Source: Jaltomata sinuosa (lineage: Eukaryota > Streptophyta > Magnoliopsida > Solanales > Solanaceae). From it: a DNA stretch of 64,000 nucleotides. The stretch is from positions 124,001 through 188,000 of the forward strand of contig QJPP01000332.1 in the NCBI GenBank assembly GCA_003996215.1, given 5' to 3'. A program made the position numbers and the translations under genes. Under the pieces are notes generated by a model that saw nothing but the letters and a program-made list of their open reading frames with translations, made no database searches and was not told the origin of the DNA. Positions 35,099 to 46,105 of this stretch are shown one piece after another (position 1 is the stretch's first letter; each line of letters starts with the position of its first letter).

Positions 35099-36157
35099 GT
35101 AAGTTCCCCGACGTTAAATATTTTTTTTTATGATTGTTGGGAACTCGTATTGTGAAGCATACTTAATAGACTAGCCATGTTGATAATGGGTGAGATCCGA
35201 AAATTTTGGGTCCCCAATTTTGAGTCATAATGATGAAATCTTTTGATGTCAACTTGGTAGATTGTAAATTTTGACTACGCATGTTGATTGATAGTAATGT
35301 TTAGCCTTAATATCTTTAATGGGGTGAAGTCTGAGTAACCTACTTATGACTAGTGCTTGATTTAGCCCGATGATAGATCGGTTAACGTCATTCTTAAGGG
35401 CAAGTCATCGGTAGTCACAAGGTTTTGTTTGATAATTGAGGCCGAATGTTGCTGATTGTAAGCCCATAATCCTGATTGAAAATCTAGTTGGGGTGTATGA
35501 TCTTGTGCCGGGAGGAGGTTAATTGTTTATATGCTTGTTGGTGCCCATGGTTACAAGGAAGGCTTGATGTTCCCGATGATAGATGAGGTAACGCCCATCT
35601 TAAGGAAAGTCGTTGAGTCCTTTCTTGTTGGTTATGTGTTAATGGAAATCCAGGGAAGTCTGAGTACCAGGAAGTTATGGTCATGAATCCCCCTTACCCC
35701 CTTTGTTATTATGAATTGGTTGTGTGTGGTGCTAAGTGCTGAAGCACATCTTGCTCTATGGATCATATGTGTAACTCACAAGAACACAAGGAATTAAAAA
35801 TTCCAGTTGTGCCTTTGTGCCTTTGTGCATTTCGCATACGATGCATATATCTTGACATGTGGGACGCAAAAGGCGTCACACCAAGTTGAAAAGAAAGTGT
35901 AGAACACTGACCTGAGGGGCGAAGCTTGATGCGACACGCACTTCTGATGGTGCGGATTGCACTTACTTCGCGCATCAAAAGAAAAATTTTCTGAAGGTTC
36001 TGTTGGCTTGTGCAACATCACATGCGACACACACACTTCCTAGTGCATTTCACATATGGTCCGCACAAGATAACAAATACCTATTTTGATTTCTAATCTT
36101 TTGCATTCCACCCTTAGTAGATTTTGTTTTGTTTTGTCTCACAATCTTTGGATGCAG
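35099..36157 (+). other. Putative 5'-UTR intron before ORF2, element B
   Basis: GTAAGT donor at 35099 and GGATGCAG acceptor ending at 36157, three bases before the ORF2 ATG. Two copies of the GATGATAGAT...TTAAGG motif lie near 35368 and 35574. A/B-type words recur at 35820-36040. Confidence 0.45.
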
Positions 36158-36160
36158 ACT

Positions 36161-37621
36161 ATGTCTTCTAGCAGGAGAAACCCAGGCAACCAAGCAAGGC
36201 AAAGATCAGCTGCAGATGAAGCAAGGCTCCGCTTTGGAATAGAGGGCATGTGAGCTCTCTACAAATGGGACAAATATAAAGGATTCAATATGGAGCAGAG
36301 CTTTAATCTAGGGGAAGTTGGTGACGAGTTACCAAATATGCACCACCAGTTTGCTACTAGAGGGTGGCAGCCATTTCAAGATGTACCCGGGGGATACTAT
36401 GAAGAAATAGTCCATGAATTCTTTGCGGCTTACCAAGCCACACAGGATTCTAAAGTCTATAAAGGCCCCAAAGACAAGTTCCCCAATCTTTATGTTGTCA
36501 CTGTCAGAGGCAAGAAAGTATCCGTCACACCCGCGACTATCACTATCAATGCTATATATTGGGAACACCTAATTGACCCGGCACCAACCCTAATAGCTAG
36601 AATGACTGCTGAGTTCAAGCCATATCAAGAGACTGCTTGCACCATTGCTCTAGGCACCCCTGTGTGGTCTACCATGTGAGGTGATATACTGAGGAGATCA
36701 TTGGTATTTGAGGCGCGACTTTGGTATGATCTAGTGTGCAACTGTATTCTCCCCTCTTAGAATGACCAAAAGATAACTCAAGAGGGTTCCATTCTAATTG
36801 AGGCTATCATGACGGGGGAGCATATAAACTTTGGAGAGGTGGCTGCAATGGTAATCTAGAGGAAACTTCATTGTGAAAATGACTCCTTTCCTTTCCCAGT
36901 CCTGATCACCAAGTTGTGTGCTAAAGCGGATGTTCCTATTCTCCCTTGTGACAAGTTCACTCATGCCATCGGGGTCTTCAATCTTAATAAGAAGACAGAC
37001 AATGATTCCCCCAGGTTCAAGAGGCAAAGGATGGAGAAGCTGAGTGAGATTGACAATGATGAGTCGAGTGCTTGAGCAGGCAATTCTCCCCTCTCTAGGG
37101 ATACTTCAGAGGCATTCCCATATGCCCCCGCACCCTCTATGACAAAGAGTGGTCTTCAAGATATGGTCGACAGAACTCATAGTCATGAGAAGTAACTGGC
37201 AGACTTAGCCACAAAATAACCCGGAATGATCAACAGGGCGTTTAAGAGTGCAGTGAAGGGGGTGGTTGATAGTCTGAACACGTTGTGCAAGCGGGTTGAT
37301 GGTATGTATGGGGCAATTTCAAAACTCTGAAAATATATTGACAAGTCCAAAGGCAAAGATCCAGTGGTGGAAGCTGATTTGACCATATTGCCTCTACCTA
37401 GGAGGATTCCCGGACCTCTGGATGGTTTGTTTGCTTTATATACATCCGCGGAGCTGCCCGGTCATGCCGAGTAAGAGCTGGATGATGATGAGAACCCCGA
37501 GTTTCAGAGAGTGCTTTGTGACTCCACAATTTTGGCGAACTCTCAAAGGGGTGGTACTGTCCCAAGTGGGAAGAGTGTTGAAGAAGAAGCTGCTTCTGAT
37601 GGTGGTAATGATAAGGACTAG
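36161..37621 (+). pseudogene. ORF2, plant transposon-protein-like domain, element B
   Basis: ATG 36161 to TAG 37619-37621, 487 codons in one frame with no frameshift but several stops (36251, 36677, one near 36757, 37193 and others). The longest open segment, 36290-36679, encodes HHQFATRGWQPFQDVP, a FAAYQATQDSK stretch and FPNLYVVTVRGKKVSVTPAT. Downstream come WYDLV, a region ending in HEK-stop-LADLA, a helical part (VVDSLNTLCKRVD) and an acidic tail. It aligns with A along its length. The stop at 37193-37195 (TAA) occupies the same codon as TAG 11566-11568 in A. Confidence 0.7.
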
Positions 37622-39739
37622 ATCCTACAGGGAGTTCCACCCTTTCCCATTGCACTATGATCATTGAGGACAATGCTTCTTTCATGGGAGGGGGTGGCTT
37701 TCTTTACTTGCTTTTTGGTGCCCGTGAGTGGGCTTGAGATAATTTATTGCCCTTGTCGGCCCTAGTTAACTATTCTGCTTAGTTTTATTTGGCCCTTATC
37801 GGGCACATTTTGGATAATTGATTGTGATGCTACTATTTTTTTCTTTCTTTAGATTATGTTTTTGTTTTACTTTGAGCTTAATTGTGCCCTCACCAGGTTA
37901 AATTGTATTTATGGTATGCCGGGTTGGTCTTACATGCCCCATTGTTCCACTGCCCGTGCCTTGTAAATGCGCTAAATGCCTACACCGAGGCTTGTTCTTG
38001 ATTGGTTCATGAGCGTGAAAATTTGTGGATCGCCTTGTTGATAGTAGTGTAAAAATAAACTCTGAGGGTTTTCTTAATACTACGGTTCTTTCCCAAGGAG
38101 CAAAAGTTTTGATTATTTTCTTTTTCTTTTCTTTTATTTTTGTGTGTTGAGTCGGGTTTGTGTTTCCCTATGAGAGATTGAGAGTCGACTTTCTTAAGGA
38201 AAAATGCCAAGTTTAGTTTAGAATTGAGTCCGTAAATGCTTGTCTTGAAATGGGACCACCGAAAAAAATTCTTGGTAAATTATTTTTTTTGAAAAGGAAA
38301 AGAGGAAGGGAAATGAATTTTTGAGAAAAAAAAAAGTGTTCTCTTGTCATGACTTGCACACTCTCGCTTTGGCTTGATTGACTCACAAACGAGTGTGTAA
38401 TGAACTCAGAATAGCTTGTCAAAAGTCATTTGCCCCAATTGATTGTGGGACTAATGGATGAAGTCTTGTGGCATGATGCCTTGTGCGGTGAGGCTTTACC
38501 TTGATTCTTGTGCTTAAGTGTCATGTAGAACTTTCCCTGAATGTGATTCAAGGCAAAATTCTAGGTGTAACCAAGCTTGGAAAATGACCTTAGGCCTTTT
38601 TTGATAGCCACTTCACTCAAATGACCTCCCAATGACATCAAATCTTAGTGAACCCCTTTGAGCTTGTGACCATTCTTTGACACCTTTGTAACACCTTGAC
38701 CTGTTTGGAACCACTATCTTGGCACCCATCCTCCCTAATTGCTTGGAAAATGAAATGTAGGCTAAAAGCCTAAGTTTGATGGGGGGGGGGACAAAATATA
38801 ACATAGACAAATGGCTAAGTTTGGGGGGTGCATGTGATCAAATGAGGAGAAGAAAAGAAATGCACTTCAAGTGCAAGGTAGCACCTTGATTCGAGAATTC
38901 AAAAATTGCTCCAAAAGATCAATCTAACAAGCAAATTGAAAAGCAAAAATTGGTGCTATCAAGTGAAGGTGATATAAGGTATGAATGATCATGAGGTAAA
39001 AAAGTAGAAATCTTGGGTTGTGTGAGGGAGAAATAAGGTGAAGTTGAAAATTGAAAAATGTAAGCGGTGTTTGAAATGAAAACAAAGAGCATTAGGGAGA
39101 TGTAGTCACTTGAACCACATGATATCCTCACCTTAGCCCTAGCGAACATCGTAACTCACAAGTCCTTGGTGATTCCGAGCTTGGCTACCCTACATTAGTG
39201 GCGATCTACATGAAGGGCAAGCCTATGGTTCGGCGCGTATGCACTTGAACTTCCTTGAGAGAGTGAGAGACTTCTTGGTTCTCTTATAATCCCGTGGTTA
39301 AGAATTGAATAATTGTGAGTGGGATTCTCTCTTATGGTGAGTGGCATCATGCACTCGAATTGAAGCATAGAGTCTCTATTTCAATTGAGGGGAATGAATG
39401 AGACAAGTTGTGTGGCGAATCTCGAGGCAAACCTTGACGGTCCATGCCAATGACTTGAGAAGCAAAAATATCTTGTTTTGAATGGCAAATTCCCTTGAGT
39501 TTTAAAAGAGATATGATGTCCTTTTTGAAAAAAAAAAGTTTTGAAATAATCAACTGCCTTGAGCATGTGGGGGTCCAAATTTAGATAAGCATAGTAGTTG
39601 AGTCTTTTGCTTTAGTCTTTTGTTTGTTTATTTTTCTTAAATTTTTAGTGTAGAATAGTTTTTGTGCCTTAATTGAGCATTAGCATAATTCATTCCTTTC
39701 TATGTGAGTATCTTGCTTGGCGACAAGCAATAGTTCAAG
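37622..39739 (+). other. 3' noncoding region of element B
   Basis: Aligns with A 12018-14110. Polypurine-like tracts GGGAGGGGGTGG near 37687, a run of ten G near 38782 and TTGGGGGGTG near 38821. Third motif copy (GAGAGATTGAGAGTCGACTTTCTTAAGG) near 38172; conserved 160-bp block at 39098-39258. Confidence 0.7.
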
Positions 39740-39749
39740 TTTGGAAGTT
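39740..39749 (+). other. Terminal polypurine tract, element B (degenerate)
   Basis: TTTGGAAGTT abuts the 3' LTR at the position of AGTTTGGGGGTT in element A. G-to-A changes have eroded it. Confidence 0.6.
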
Positions 39750-41257
39750 TGATAAGTCGGTAATCTACCAACTTATTGAACCTATATCCATGAATTATTG
39801 CTATATTTTGAATCAATTTATAGGTTCTTATGGCCTGTATTGATGTCTATGCAGATACTTTGGATAGAAGAGGAGAAACAAGGATATGGACCCAAAAAGA
39901 GCCAAAAAAGAGCTATGTGTGAAGAATTGAGAAAAGCTGGAGAATCTGTCGAGAGGTGCGGTGGCTGTGCAACACGCACAAGCCAAGATGCGGTTCACAT
40001 CTCCTCCGCATGAAGCTACAAAGATGACTGAAGATTCTGCTAAGGAGTGCGATCACCATGCGACGCGTATATTATGTGGTGCGAAACGTACCACCTTCGC
40101 ACAAAGCCTACTTAAGCGGCTGAAGTCACTGGTCAACGTGAAGCAGGTGTGTGACGCGCACACTGCGATGTGCGAACCGCACGCTGCATCGCACACCACT
40201 CGGAGGGCAATTTTGTCCAAAATTTATGTGATGATTTGGGAACATAAAAAAGGCAATCTTAGGCTTGTTTTGTATATACAAATTTTAGGAGAGAATTTTA
40301 GAGAGAGAACTTGGAGATATTTTTTGCTTGTAAACACTTTTCTCCATTTCCATTGAGAGAGGGTTTCAATCCAATCCTTTGGTTAACAAATTGTGTATCT
40401 AATTTGAATCTATAACTTGAGAATCAACTATAATGGATGGGAATTTGATTTACCAGCTGGTATATCTTCTCCCCCTTCTATGAGTGGCTAATTTCTCTTA
40501 TCTAGGGGTGTATTAATGATGGGTGCTTAGCTAATGGGTGTGGGTATTGCTAATTCGATTTTATAATTGCTTTTCTGAAATGGGTTTAGTAATTTCACCT
40601 TGTTTTAATCTAATAATTTATGGTTGCTAACATAAATTTACCTTACATGGCTATATAATTGCTCGAGAGAGAATTTTGTAGTTGTGGATGTGAAATTGCT
40701 AGTGGGTACTTGGGAATCCACTTAGATTGGTTATACATAGCTTCAATCGCGAAATCTCCCATTTAAGGATCCGAGCTAGAGATAGGACGACCTCCCCAAG
40801 AAAATGTTGGTTGGTTATTTATCACACCGAATGATGTTCTAATCGAAATCATCGGATATATGGATATTGATCGAGAGATAGAATTCCACACTTATGACCA
40901 ACGCTACCCATGTCAATAGGTGAGAATTTAAGTGAATTAGTGACCACCCTATCCTATAGCGAATGCCTCATCAGAAATTCACCCCTAGTAATCTAGTTCT
41001 TATTGGTACACCCATCTCGATTTTATAGTTTTTATTTGAATTGAGTTAGTAGTGACAACTTTCCCAATTCCCCCCATTTACTTGCTTTGGTTTTGTTGAA
41101 CAACTACTCTCACTTTGAAAACGCTTCGCACAATCTCTAATTAGTTAAATCAGGTACCTTGGGTACGACCCCGACATCCATTGAGTTTATATATGTGTTT
41201 TGTCTATGCGATCGTTGTGACCTCCTAGTTGGAGAGCCACAATTTGAGCGTTCATCA
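39750..41257 (+). repeat. 3' LTR of element B
   Basis: TGATAAGTCGG...TTCATCA, then the TSD copy GAGAG. Word array at 39955-40200; TATA-like CATAAAAAAGGC near 40243. Confidence 0.92.
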
Positions 41258-41262
41258 GAGAG

Positions 41263-41835
41263 TAGCTTTGTTTTGAGAAGAAAATGTTTTGGGGCTTCTG
41301 ATTTTTGAACGTTTTAACTTTACCTAAACTGCCTGGAAGCTTCGAATTCGTGGTGGCCTGGCGCATTCGCGAAGGCTTGACGTTTAGCTAGCCTTCGCAT
41401 TCGCGGCCAGTCCATGCATTCACGAAGGCCTGACGTAAACCTGGTCTTCGCGTTCACGGCCAGACCTTTGCATTCGTGAAGAAGTTGTGCTGGGATAACT
41501 TTTCAATTTTTCTTCAACTTTCTGCCCGCGATGTGCGATACCTGGTGCGATGGGCATTTTGTGAGGTGTAAAATGCACCACGTTCGCACATGCTAGTATT
41601 TTGATCAGTTCATTGGTTGCTTATGCGATGGCATATGCGACAGGCACTCTTCTAGGTGCGAAAAGCACGTTTTTCAGAGGTATTTTTGGTGCTTCTCAAT
41701 ACTTGGTTCCTCTTCTCATTCCTTTGGGCACCTAAAACACACCAAAAAGAAACAAAAAGTAAAGTAATGCATAAGAACGATGGGTTGCCTCCCATCAAGC
41801 ACATAATTTAACGTCGCGGCGTGACACAAGCTACC
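41263..41835 (-). other. Noncoding block between ORF1 and ORF2, element D (upstream half)
   Basis: Carries two word sets side by side: D-type (GCATTCGCGAAGGC, CTTCGCGTTCACGGCC, GCATTCACGAAGGCC) at 41345-41485 and A/B-type (GATGTGCGATACC, GGTGCGATGGGCA, AAATGCACCACGTTCGCACA) at 41528-41680. The conserved GGAGGCAACCC junction is inverted near 41785. Confidence 0.6.
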
Positions 41836-42657
41836 TTAGCCTTTGTATCTCCACTTGGAAGACTTGAACCTTTGACCCAAATTTGAATCGAGCTTCCGGT
41901 GACAATCCCGGGGTGAAGGTTTAAACATGAGAAGGCCATTCTCTTGATTTCGCATGTCGTACTCTTTAGCCTTCAAGTGAAGGAGGACACTTTGCCTTCT
42001 TTCCAAGACAAACTCAAAACTGGATAGACCGTCATCCACCCTCCTTCTAAGGTCTTCCAAAAGCTTGATTACTTTGACTCTCATCCATTTAATCAAACTT
42101 AAGGTCGAACAAAGGTTGAAGTGGGATTTGGGCGTCTCCACTTTCAAGCTTGCCTCATTCATAACATCCTCACTTAGAGATGCTATGTCATCATGACCCA
42201 CACTTAGGGTTGTTGGTTGCAACACCACCTTCAATTCATGATCTTCCCTTGTGTTTGCTTCTTCTTTTACCCTTGAGTCCATAAAGCATTGCTTTATGGA
42301 TTGCACATTCTCCTCTTGGGTTTCTAGCGAGCCCAAGAGGGTTTGGAGCTTGCCATATATTCCCTCTTCACTTGTGAAGTTATGATTCCTGTTAAGGTCA
42401 CAAGAACCACTAGCAACATTGTCAGCACAAGAAGGCAGAGGGGGACGATCATCATTGGGGCATTCGCTCCAATGTCCATCATGACCACACAATAAATAGC
42501 AATTGGGCCCATTATAGGAGCAATAAGGAGAATACCTTCCTCTCCCAGGGCCAATTCTACACCTTCGTCCAAGGTGGGGTCCTCTACTATAAACAAAACA
42601 GTCGGGAATATAAGTTAGGATGCAACTATCAACATTTTTAACATTCAAATAAGCCAT
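41836..42657 (-). CDS. ORF1 of element D: 273-residue zinc-knuckle and coiled-coil protein
   Basis: ATG 42657 to the stop at 41836, the longest undamaged candidate gene of the window. Residues about 28-48 are Gly/Arg-rich (LGRRCRIGPGRGRYSP). About 52-69 hold a knuckle-like CYLLCGHDGHWSECP in which the Cys/His spacing is C-X3-C-X4-H-X3-C, not the usual C-X2-C-X4-H-X4-C. From about 95 on the protein is charged and helical with coiled-coil character (LKVVLQPTT, KVIKLLEDLRRRVDDGL). I do not recognise a Gag capsid domain. It occupies the gag position, 105 bp from the PBS, so a Gag-derived nucleic-acid binder is the best guess. Keeping an open frame in an element with about 10% LTR divergence is notable but could be chance. 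Confidence 0.55.
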   Translation of the reverse strand: MAYLNVKNVDSCILTYIPDCFVYSRGPHLGRRCRIGPGRGRYSPYCSYNGPNCYLLCGHDGHWSECPNDDRPPLPSCADNVASGSCDLNRNHNFTSEEGIYGKLQTLLGSLETQEENVQSIKQCFMDSRVKEEANTREDHELKVVLQPTTLSVGHDDIASLSEDVMNEASLKVETPKSHFNLCSTLSLIKWMRVKVIKLLEDLRRRVDDGLSSFEFVLERRQSVLLHLKAKEYDMRNQENGLLMFKPSPRDCHRKLDSNLGQRFKSSKWRYKG

Positions 42658-42760
42658 GATGCCATCAAAAAACTAAAACTAAACAAAAGAAAAATAATTA
42701 TTCACAAAATTGAACTAGAGTAAGTAAACTCAAATTCTAAACTAACTCAATATGCCAAAT

Positions 42761-42781
42761 TGTTCCCCAACAATGGCGCCA
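42761..42781 (-). other. Primer binding site, tRNA-Asp-like (element D)
   Basis: Minus strand TGGCGCCATTGTTGGGGAAC, beginning four bases from the 5' LTR. It resembles the tRNA-Asp complement with several transitions. Confidence 0.75.
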
Positions 42782-42785
42782 TTTT

Positions 42786-44120
42786 TGATAACGCTCAAAT
42801 TGTGCTCTCCAAGTAGGAGGCCACGATGATCGGCAAAGCAAAACAAAATTTATAATTCCCACCGTGTGTTGGGGTTGTACCCAAGGGAACAATGTTGTCG
42901 CGATCGAGCTAATAAAGAGTCCAAGCAACCTAATGAAGTTCAAATAACAAAAAGGAAAAAGATATCTAAAAGGGGTTTTTAGATTATAACTAAAGATAAA
43001 AGAAAATCAAATAAAAGATAGAGTGATCAATGGCTTTCACCTTGCTTTCCCCAAGCAAAGACAATAAGGGAGAATCGGAAATGAGAATTCAATTCACAAG
43101 ACTTGCACCAAGTTGACAACTAGGTAGTCTTGGCTAAAGGTATACCTAACTATCTCTCGACCAATCGAGCATATATCTCGTGTGTTTTCTCTCAAACTAA
43201 CACTAGTAAGCAATAAACCAGCCAAATAACTTGGGGAGGTCGTCCTATTTTTAGCTCGGACCCTTAAATGGGATATTCCTGCGATTAGAGCTATTCCTAG
43301 CCTCCAATCTAGATGGATTTCCAAGTACCCACTAGTGAATCTTTGCAAATTCGAGAATTTCTCTCTCGAGAAAAAACCCAAATTAGAAAGCTAAGTCAAT
43401 GTTTGCAACCATTGACTGTAAATTCAAGCAATGGAGGATTCAGTAGACCCAAATAATCAAACAAGAACAAACTCTATATATGAATTCAATAACCCAACAA
43501 GTATTATATCTAATACAAACCCAAAATCTCAAGTCAACAATAGACCAATAAAATAGCAATTAAGAACAAGAGTTGAAGAATGGAAACTAAAGATTTTACA
43601 ATAAAGAGCATCCAAATCTTCACTCCTATGGTGTTGGTTGATGAACTTGCTCTCCAAGCTTGACAAAAGTTCCAAGGATTGGCCAAAGATGTGTTTCAAG
43701 ACGGCTTGGAAATGTTTCATGTGAATTGGAGTTTCCAAAAGTGGGAATTTCCAAATCTGCCCCCGCAGCTGCTTTCCTTCTTCTCCTTTGCGTAGTGTCC
43801 ACCGCATTTGCGAAGGATCTCTATATAATTTACCTTTGCGTACGCAAGTGGTACACCACGTTCGCAGAGCTTTGACTCTGTTGGCCTTTGCGTTCATGGC
43901 TGGGACCCAGCGTTCGCAAAGGCATATGCTGCTGCTAGCTACTTGCTTCTCTGAATGGTCTTATTTTGACTTGTTTTCATCCGAATTTATCCCGAATACT
44001 TCTAAAACAGAAAGACCAGCAAAATAGAAGTAACCCGTGTCAATTGGACTATTTTCCACTTTAAAGTAGCAAAAGCATAAGTTTAATGGCTAAATAAGTA
44101 GGTAAAACACCGACCTATCA
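42786..44120 (-). repeat. 5' LTR of element D
   Basis: Minus strand starts TGATAGGTCGG at 44120 and ends at 42786. Followed on the right by the TSD CTTAC. The array of CG words is at 43785-43930. The 1335-bp length compares with 1320 bp in the 3' LTR. Confidence 0.9.
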
Positions 44121-45581
44121 CTTACCAGACATATCCCAGACCACATTGATAGACAAGTACGGTCCAGCCAGTGAATAAGAGAAAGACTTTCAGTCATCAA
44201 CCTGACAAACTCAGTCAAGACCCTGACTACCACTCATTAACCAAGTCAACTACTATGACTCTACAACAATAAGTTATACCCAAAATGCACAAGTAAACAT
44301 ATTACCTATAAGTATATCACAACTTTCAAGTAGCCCGGACCGCCCATGGATCCCTAAGACATCATCTAGAGTGTTTAACATGCAATCTCGGTCTACACAA
44401 GAACTAACCCAACATTTAAACACAACCACCCGGTCACTCATGGACCAATATGTAAATAATTACATTACAAGAAATAACCCGGTTCACTCATGGAACCAAC
44501 ACATAGAAACACAAACAAATATGTACCAGGCGTGGTACCCGAGCAAACCATAATAGAACCTGTATCAGGCGTCATATCCGAGCCAACTGATAGATATTCC
44601 GTACCAGGTGTGGTACTCAAGCCAACCAATAAATTATACCAGGCATGGTACTCGAGCCAACCGAAATTCATAGACATCATAACAATCACAACCACAATGA
44701 AAAATAACTCACACTTGTAAAACCAATAAGTATTTAAGACAATTAATTGCATGAGATTGAAAACCAGATATCATTATCATTCAATTCCTTATCCCCTAAA
44801 TACGAAATGTACATGCAATACTAATAAAATAGTTAACATGCACACATAACGTAATTTAGAAAATAATTCAACCATCACCTAGTACAACTGACCTGGTTCA
44901 TTATCCCGACATGGAAGGCCTATCCAAAGAATAACTCTGGCCTAATCTATTAAATTCATAATACCTAAATCACCATACTGGACTTATTTAGAAGCATACA
45001 ACCATCCCCAAGAAGTCACTTTCCTAATACCATGGACTCAGTACCTTCCTTATTCGTCCCATTTCTCACATTCATACCAAAAACCTAGAAATCCATTACA
45101 GCCTAGGAATCTCTTTTCACATAAATAATACCAGTTCCATGAACCTACCCAAAAATCTAGTCCCCCTAGGATTTAGAATCCAAATATCCATAATGAATAA
45201 AGTATTGGGATCACATTACTCATAACGCAATAATTCCATACCAAATAACAAGATAAAATAATACATTTATTCCTCCAGACTCTGTGCCCGAAGGCCTAGG
45301 CATGAAATCTCCCATCAGTCTACAATAATATTATGCATTCAGAAACAGGTCTAAGCTACTAAGTTAAGCCTAACCTACCTGGGCGCCAAGCAACTATTGC
45401 AGAATTCTGAATATTAACTTTTGGCTCCATGGAGGTGAATCCTGATGGAAATAGGCTTGGAATCCATGGGTTCTACCCCATTCGCGCGGGAATATTTCCT
45501 CTCAATTGCTCCCAAGCTTCGGAGCAGCCTAGGAGGGTTTTTGGAGCAACCCTCATCCTTGATCAATTGAAGAGGAGGAGT

Positions 45582-45672
45582 CCTAATATAAAATTTGTGT
45601 TTTCTAGCTACTGGTTTGGTCACCCTGCTATAGCGGCGGACTATAGTGGAAATATTCTCGCTATAGCAAAAT
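45582..45672 (-). promoter_or_regulatory. Word array and TATA box in solo LTR G
   Basis: Minus strand: TTTTGCTATAGCGAG, CCACTATAGTCCGCCGCTAT and AGCAGGG, then about 30 bp later AAATTTTATATTAGG at 45582-45597 and a CT-rich leader. Short but same order as elsewhere. Confidence 0.45.
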
Positions 45673-45814
45673 GACGTCAGCCTGAGCAAAATTTTAAATT
45701 CTAAAAATTTTTTGTCGTGTCATCCTAATTAAATTTAATAGTATATTTTAACAATTCCCACAACCCACAACAATGTGCCTTTTAAATAATGATTGAACAA
45801 ATCGTTACACATTT

Positions 45815-45888
45815 AGATAGAGAAAATTTCTAGAGAGTGGCGAGAGCATTTTTTGGATGATGATCCATAGTGGGTTTGAAGTCTGTTC

Positions 45889-45953
<65 letters not shown>

Positions 45954-46105
45954 CATACTTAATGCATGCATTATTAAAAAAATAGCATTAAATTTTGTGA
46001 TAAATTCATAAAAAATATTATGCAAACTTATATTGTAATGAACTTAAATGAAATCCATAAATATATAGGTTAAAAGGATAAATATTATTATAACATAGAA
46101 AAATA
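45815..46105. repeat. Flank with AT dinucleotide microsatellite
   Basis: 45889-45942 is mostly (AT)n with about 20 uninterrupted units from 45901. The remainder is AT-rich without a gene. This is the right flank of the solo LTR G insertion. Confidence 0.8.

Larger units (their letters stand above)
31376..41257 (+). mobile_element. Element B: full-length non-autonomous Athila-like retrotransposon, TSD GAGAG
   Basis: LTRs 31376-32887 and 39750-41257. GAGAG at 31371-31375 recurs at 41258-41262. Same plan as element A but with an uninterrupted gag length: PBS, gag (33014-34342), promoter-like block and intron, ORF2 (36161-37621), 3' noncoding region. The LTRs differ fairly evenly along their length. 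No pol. It is inserted inside the noncoding block of element D and is therefore younger than D. Confidence 0.93.
26012..44120 (-). mobile_element. Element D: non-autonomous Athila-like retrotransposon, minus strand, split by element B, TSD CTTAC
   Basis: LTRs 42786-44120 (5') and 26012-27331 (3'). CTTAC at 26007-26011 recurs at 44121-44125. Net length is about 8.2 kb after removing B. Gene order on the minus strand is tRNA-Asp-like PBS, a 273-codon zinc-knuckle ORF (41836-42657), noncoding block, ORF2 (29413-30765) and 3' noncoding DNA. Its two LTRs differ at roughly one in ten positions by eye, so it is old. It shares noncoding blocks and ORF2 type with A and B but has another first ORF and other LTR words. 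Confidence 0.9.
25246..45809 (-). repeat. Solo LTR G, split by element D, TSD CATTT
   Basis: Two parts, 25246-26011 and 44126-45809, together about 2.45 kb. CATTT at 25241-25245 recurs at 45810-45814. Minus-strand start is TGTAACGATTTG (45809). The left terminus has TATCACGACCC where TGTCACGACCC is expected. No PBS or coding region occurs, so this is a solo LTR. 44520-44662 contains four degenerate copies of a TACCAGGCGTGGTACCCGAG unit at 37-41-bp spacing. Confidence 0.85.
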
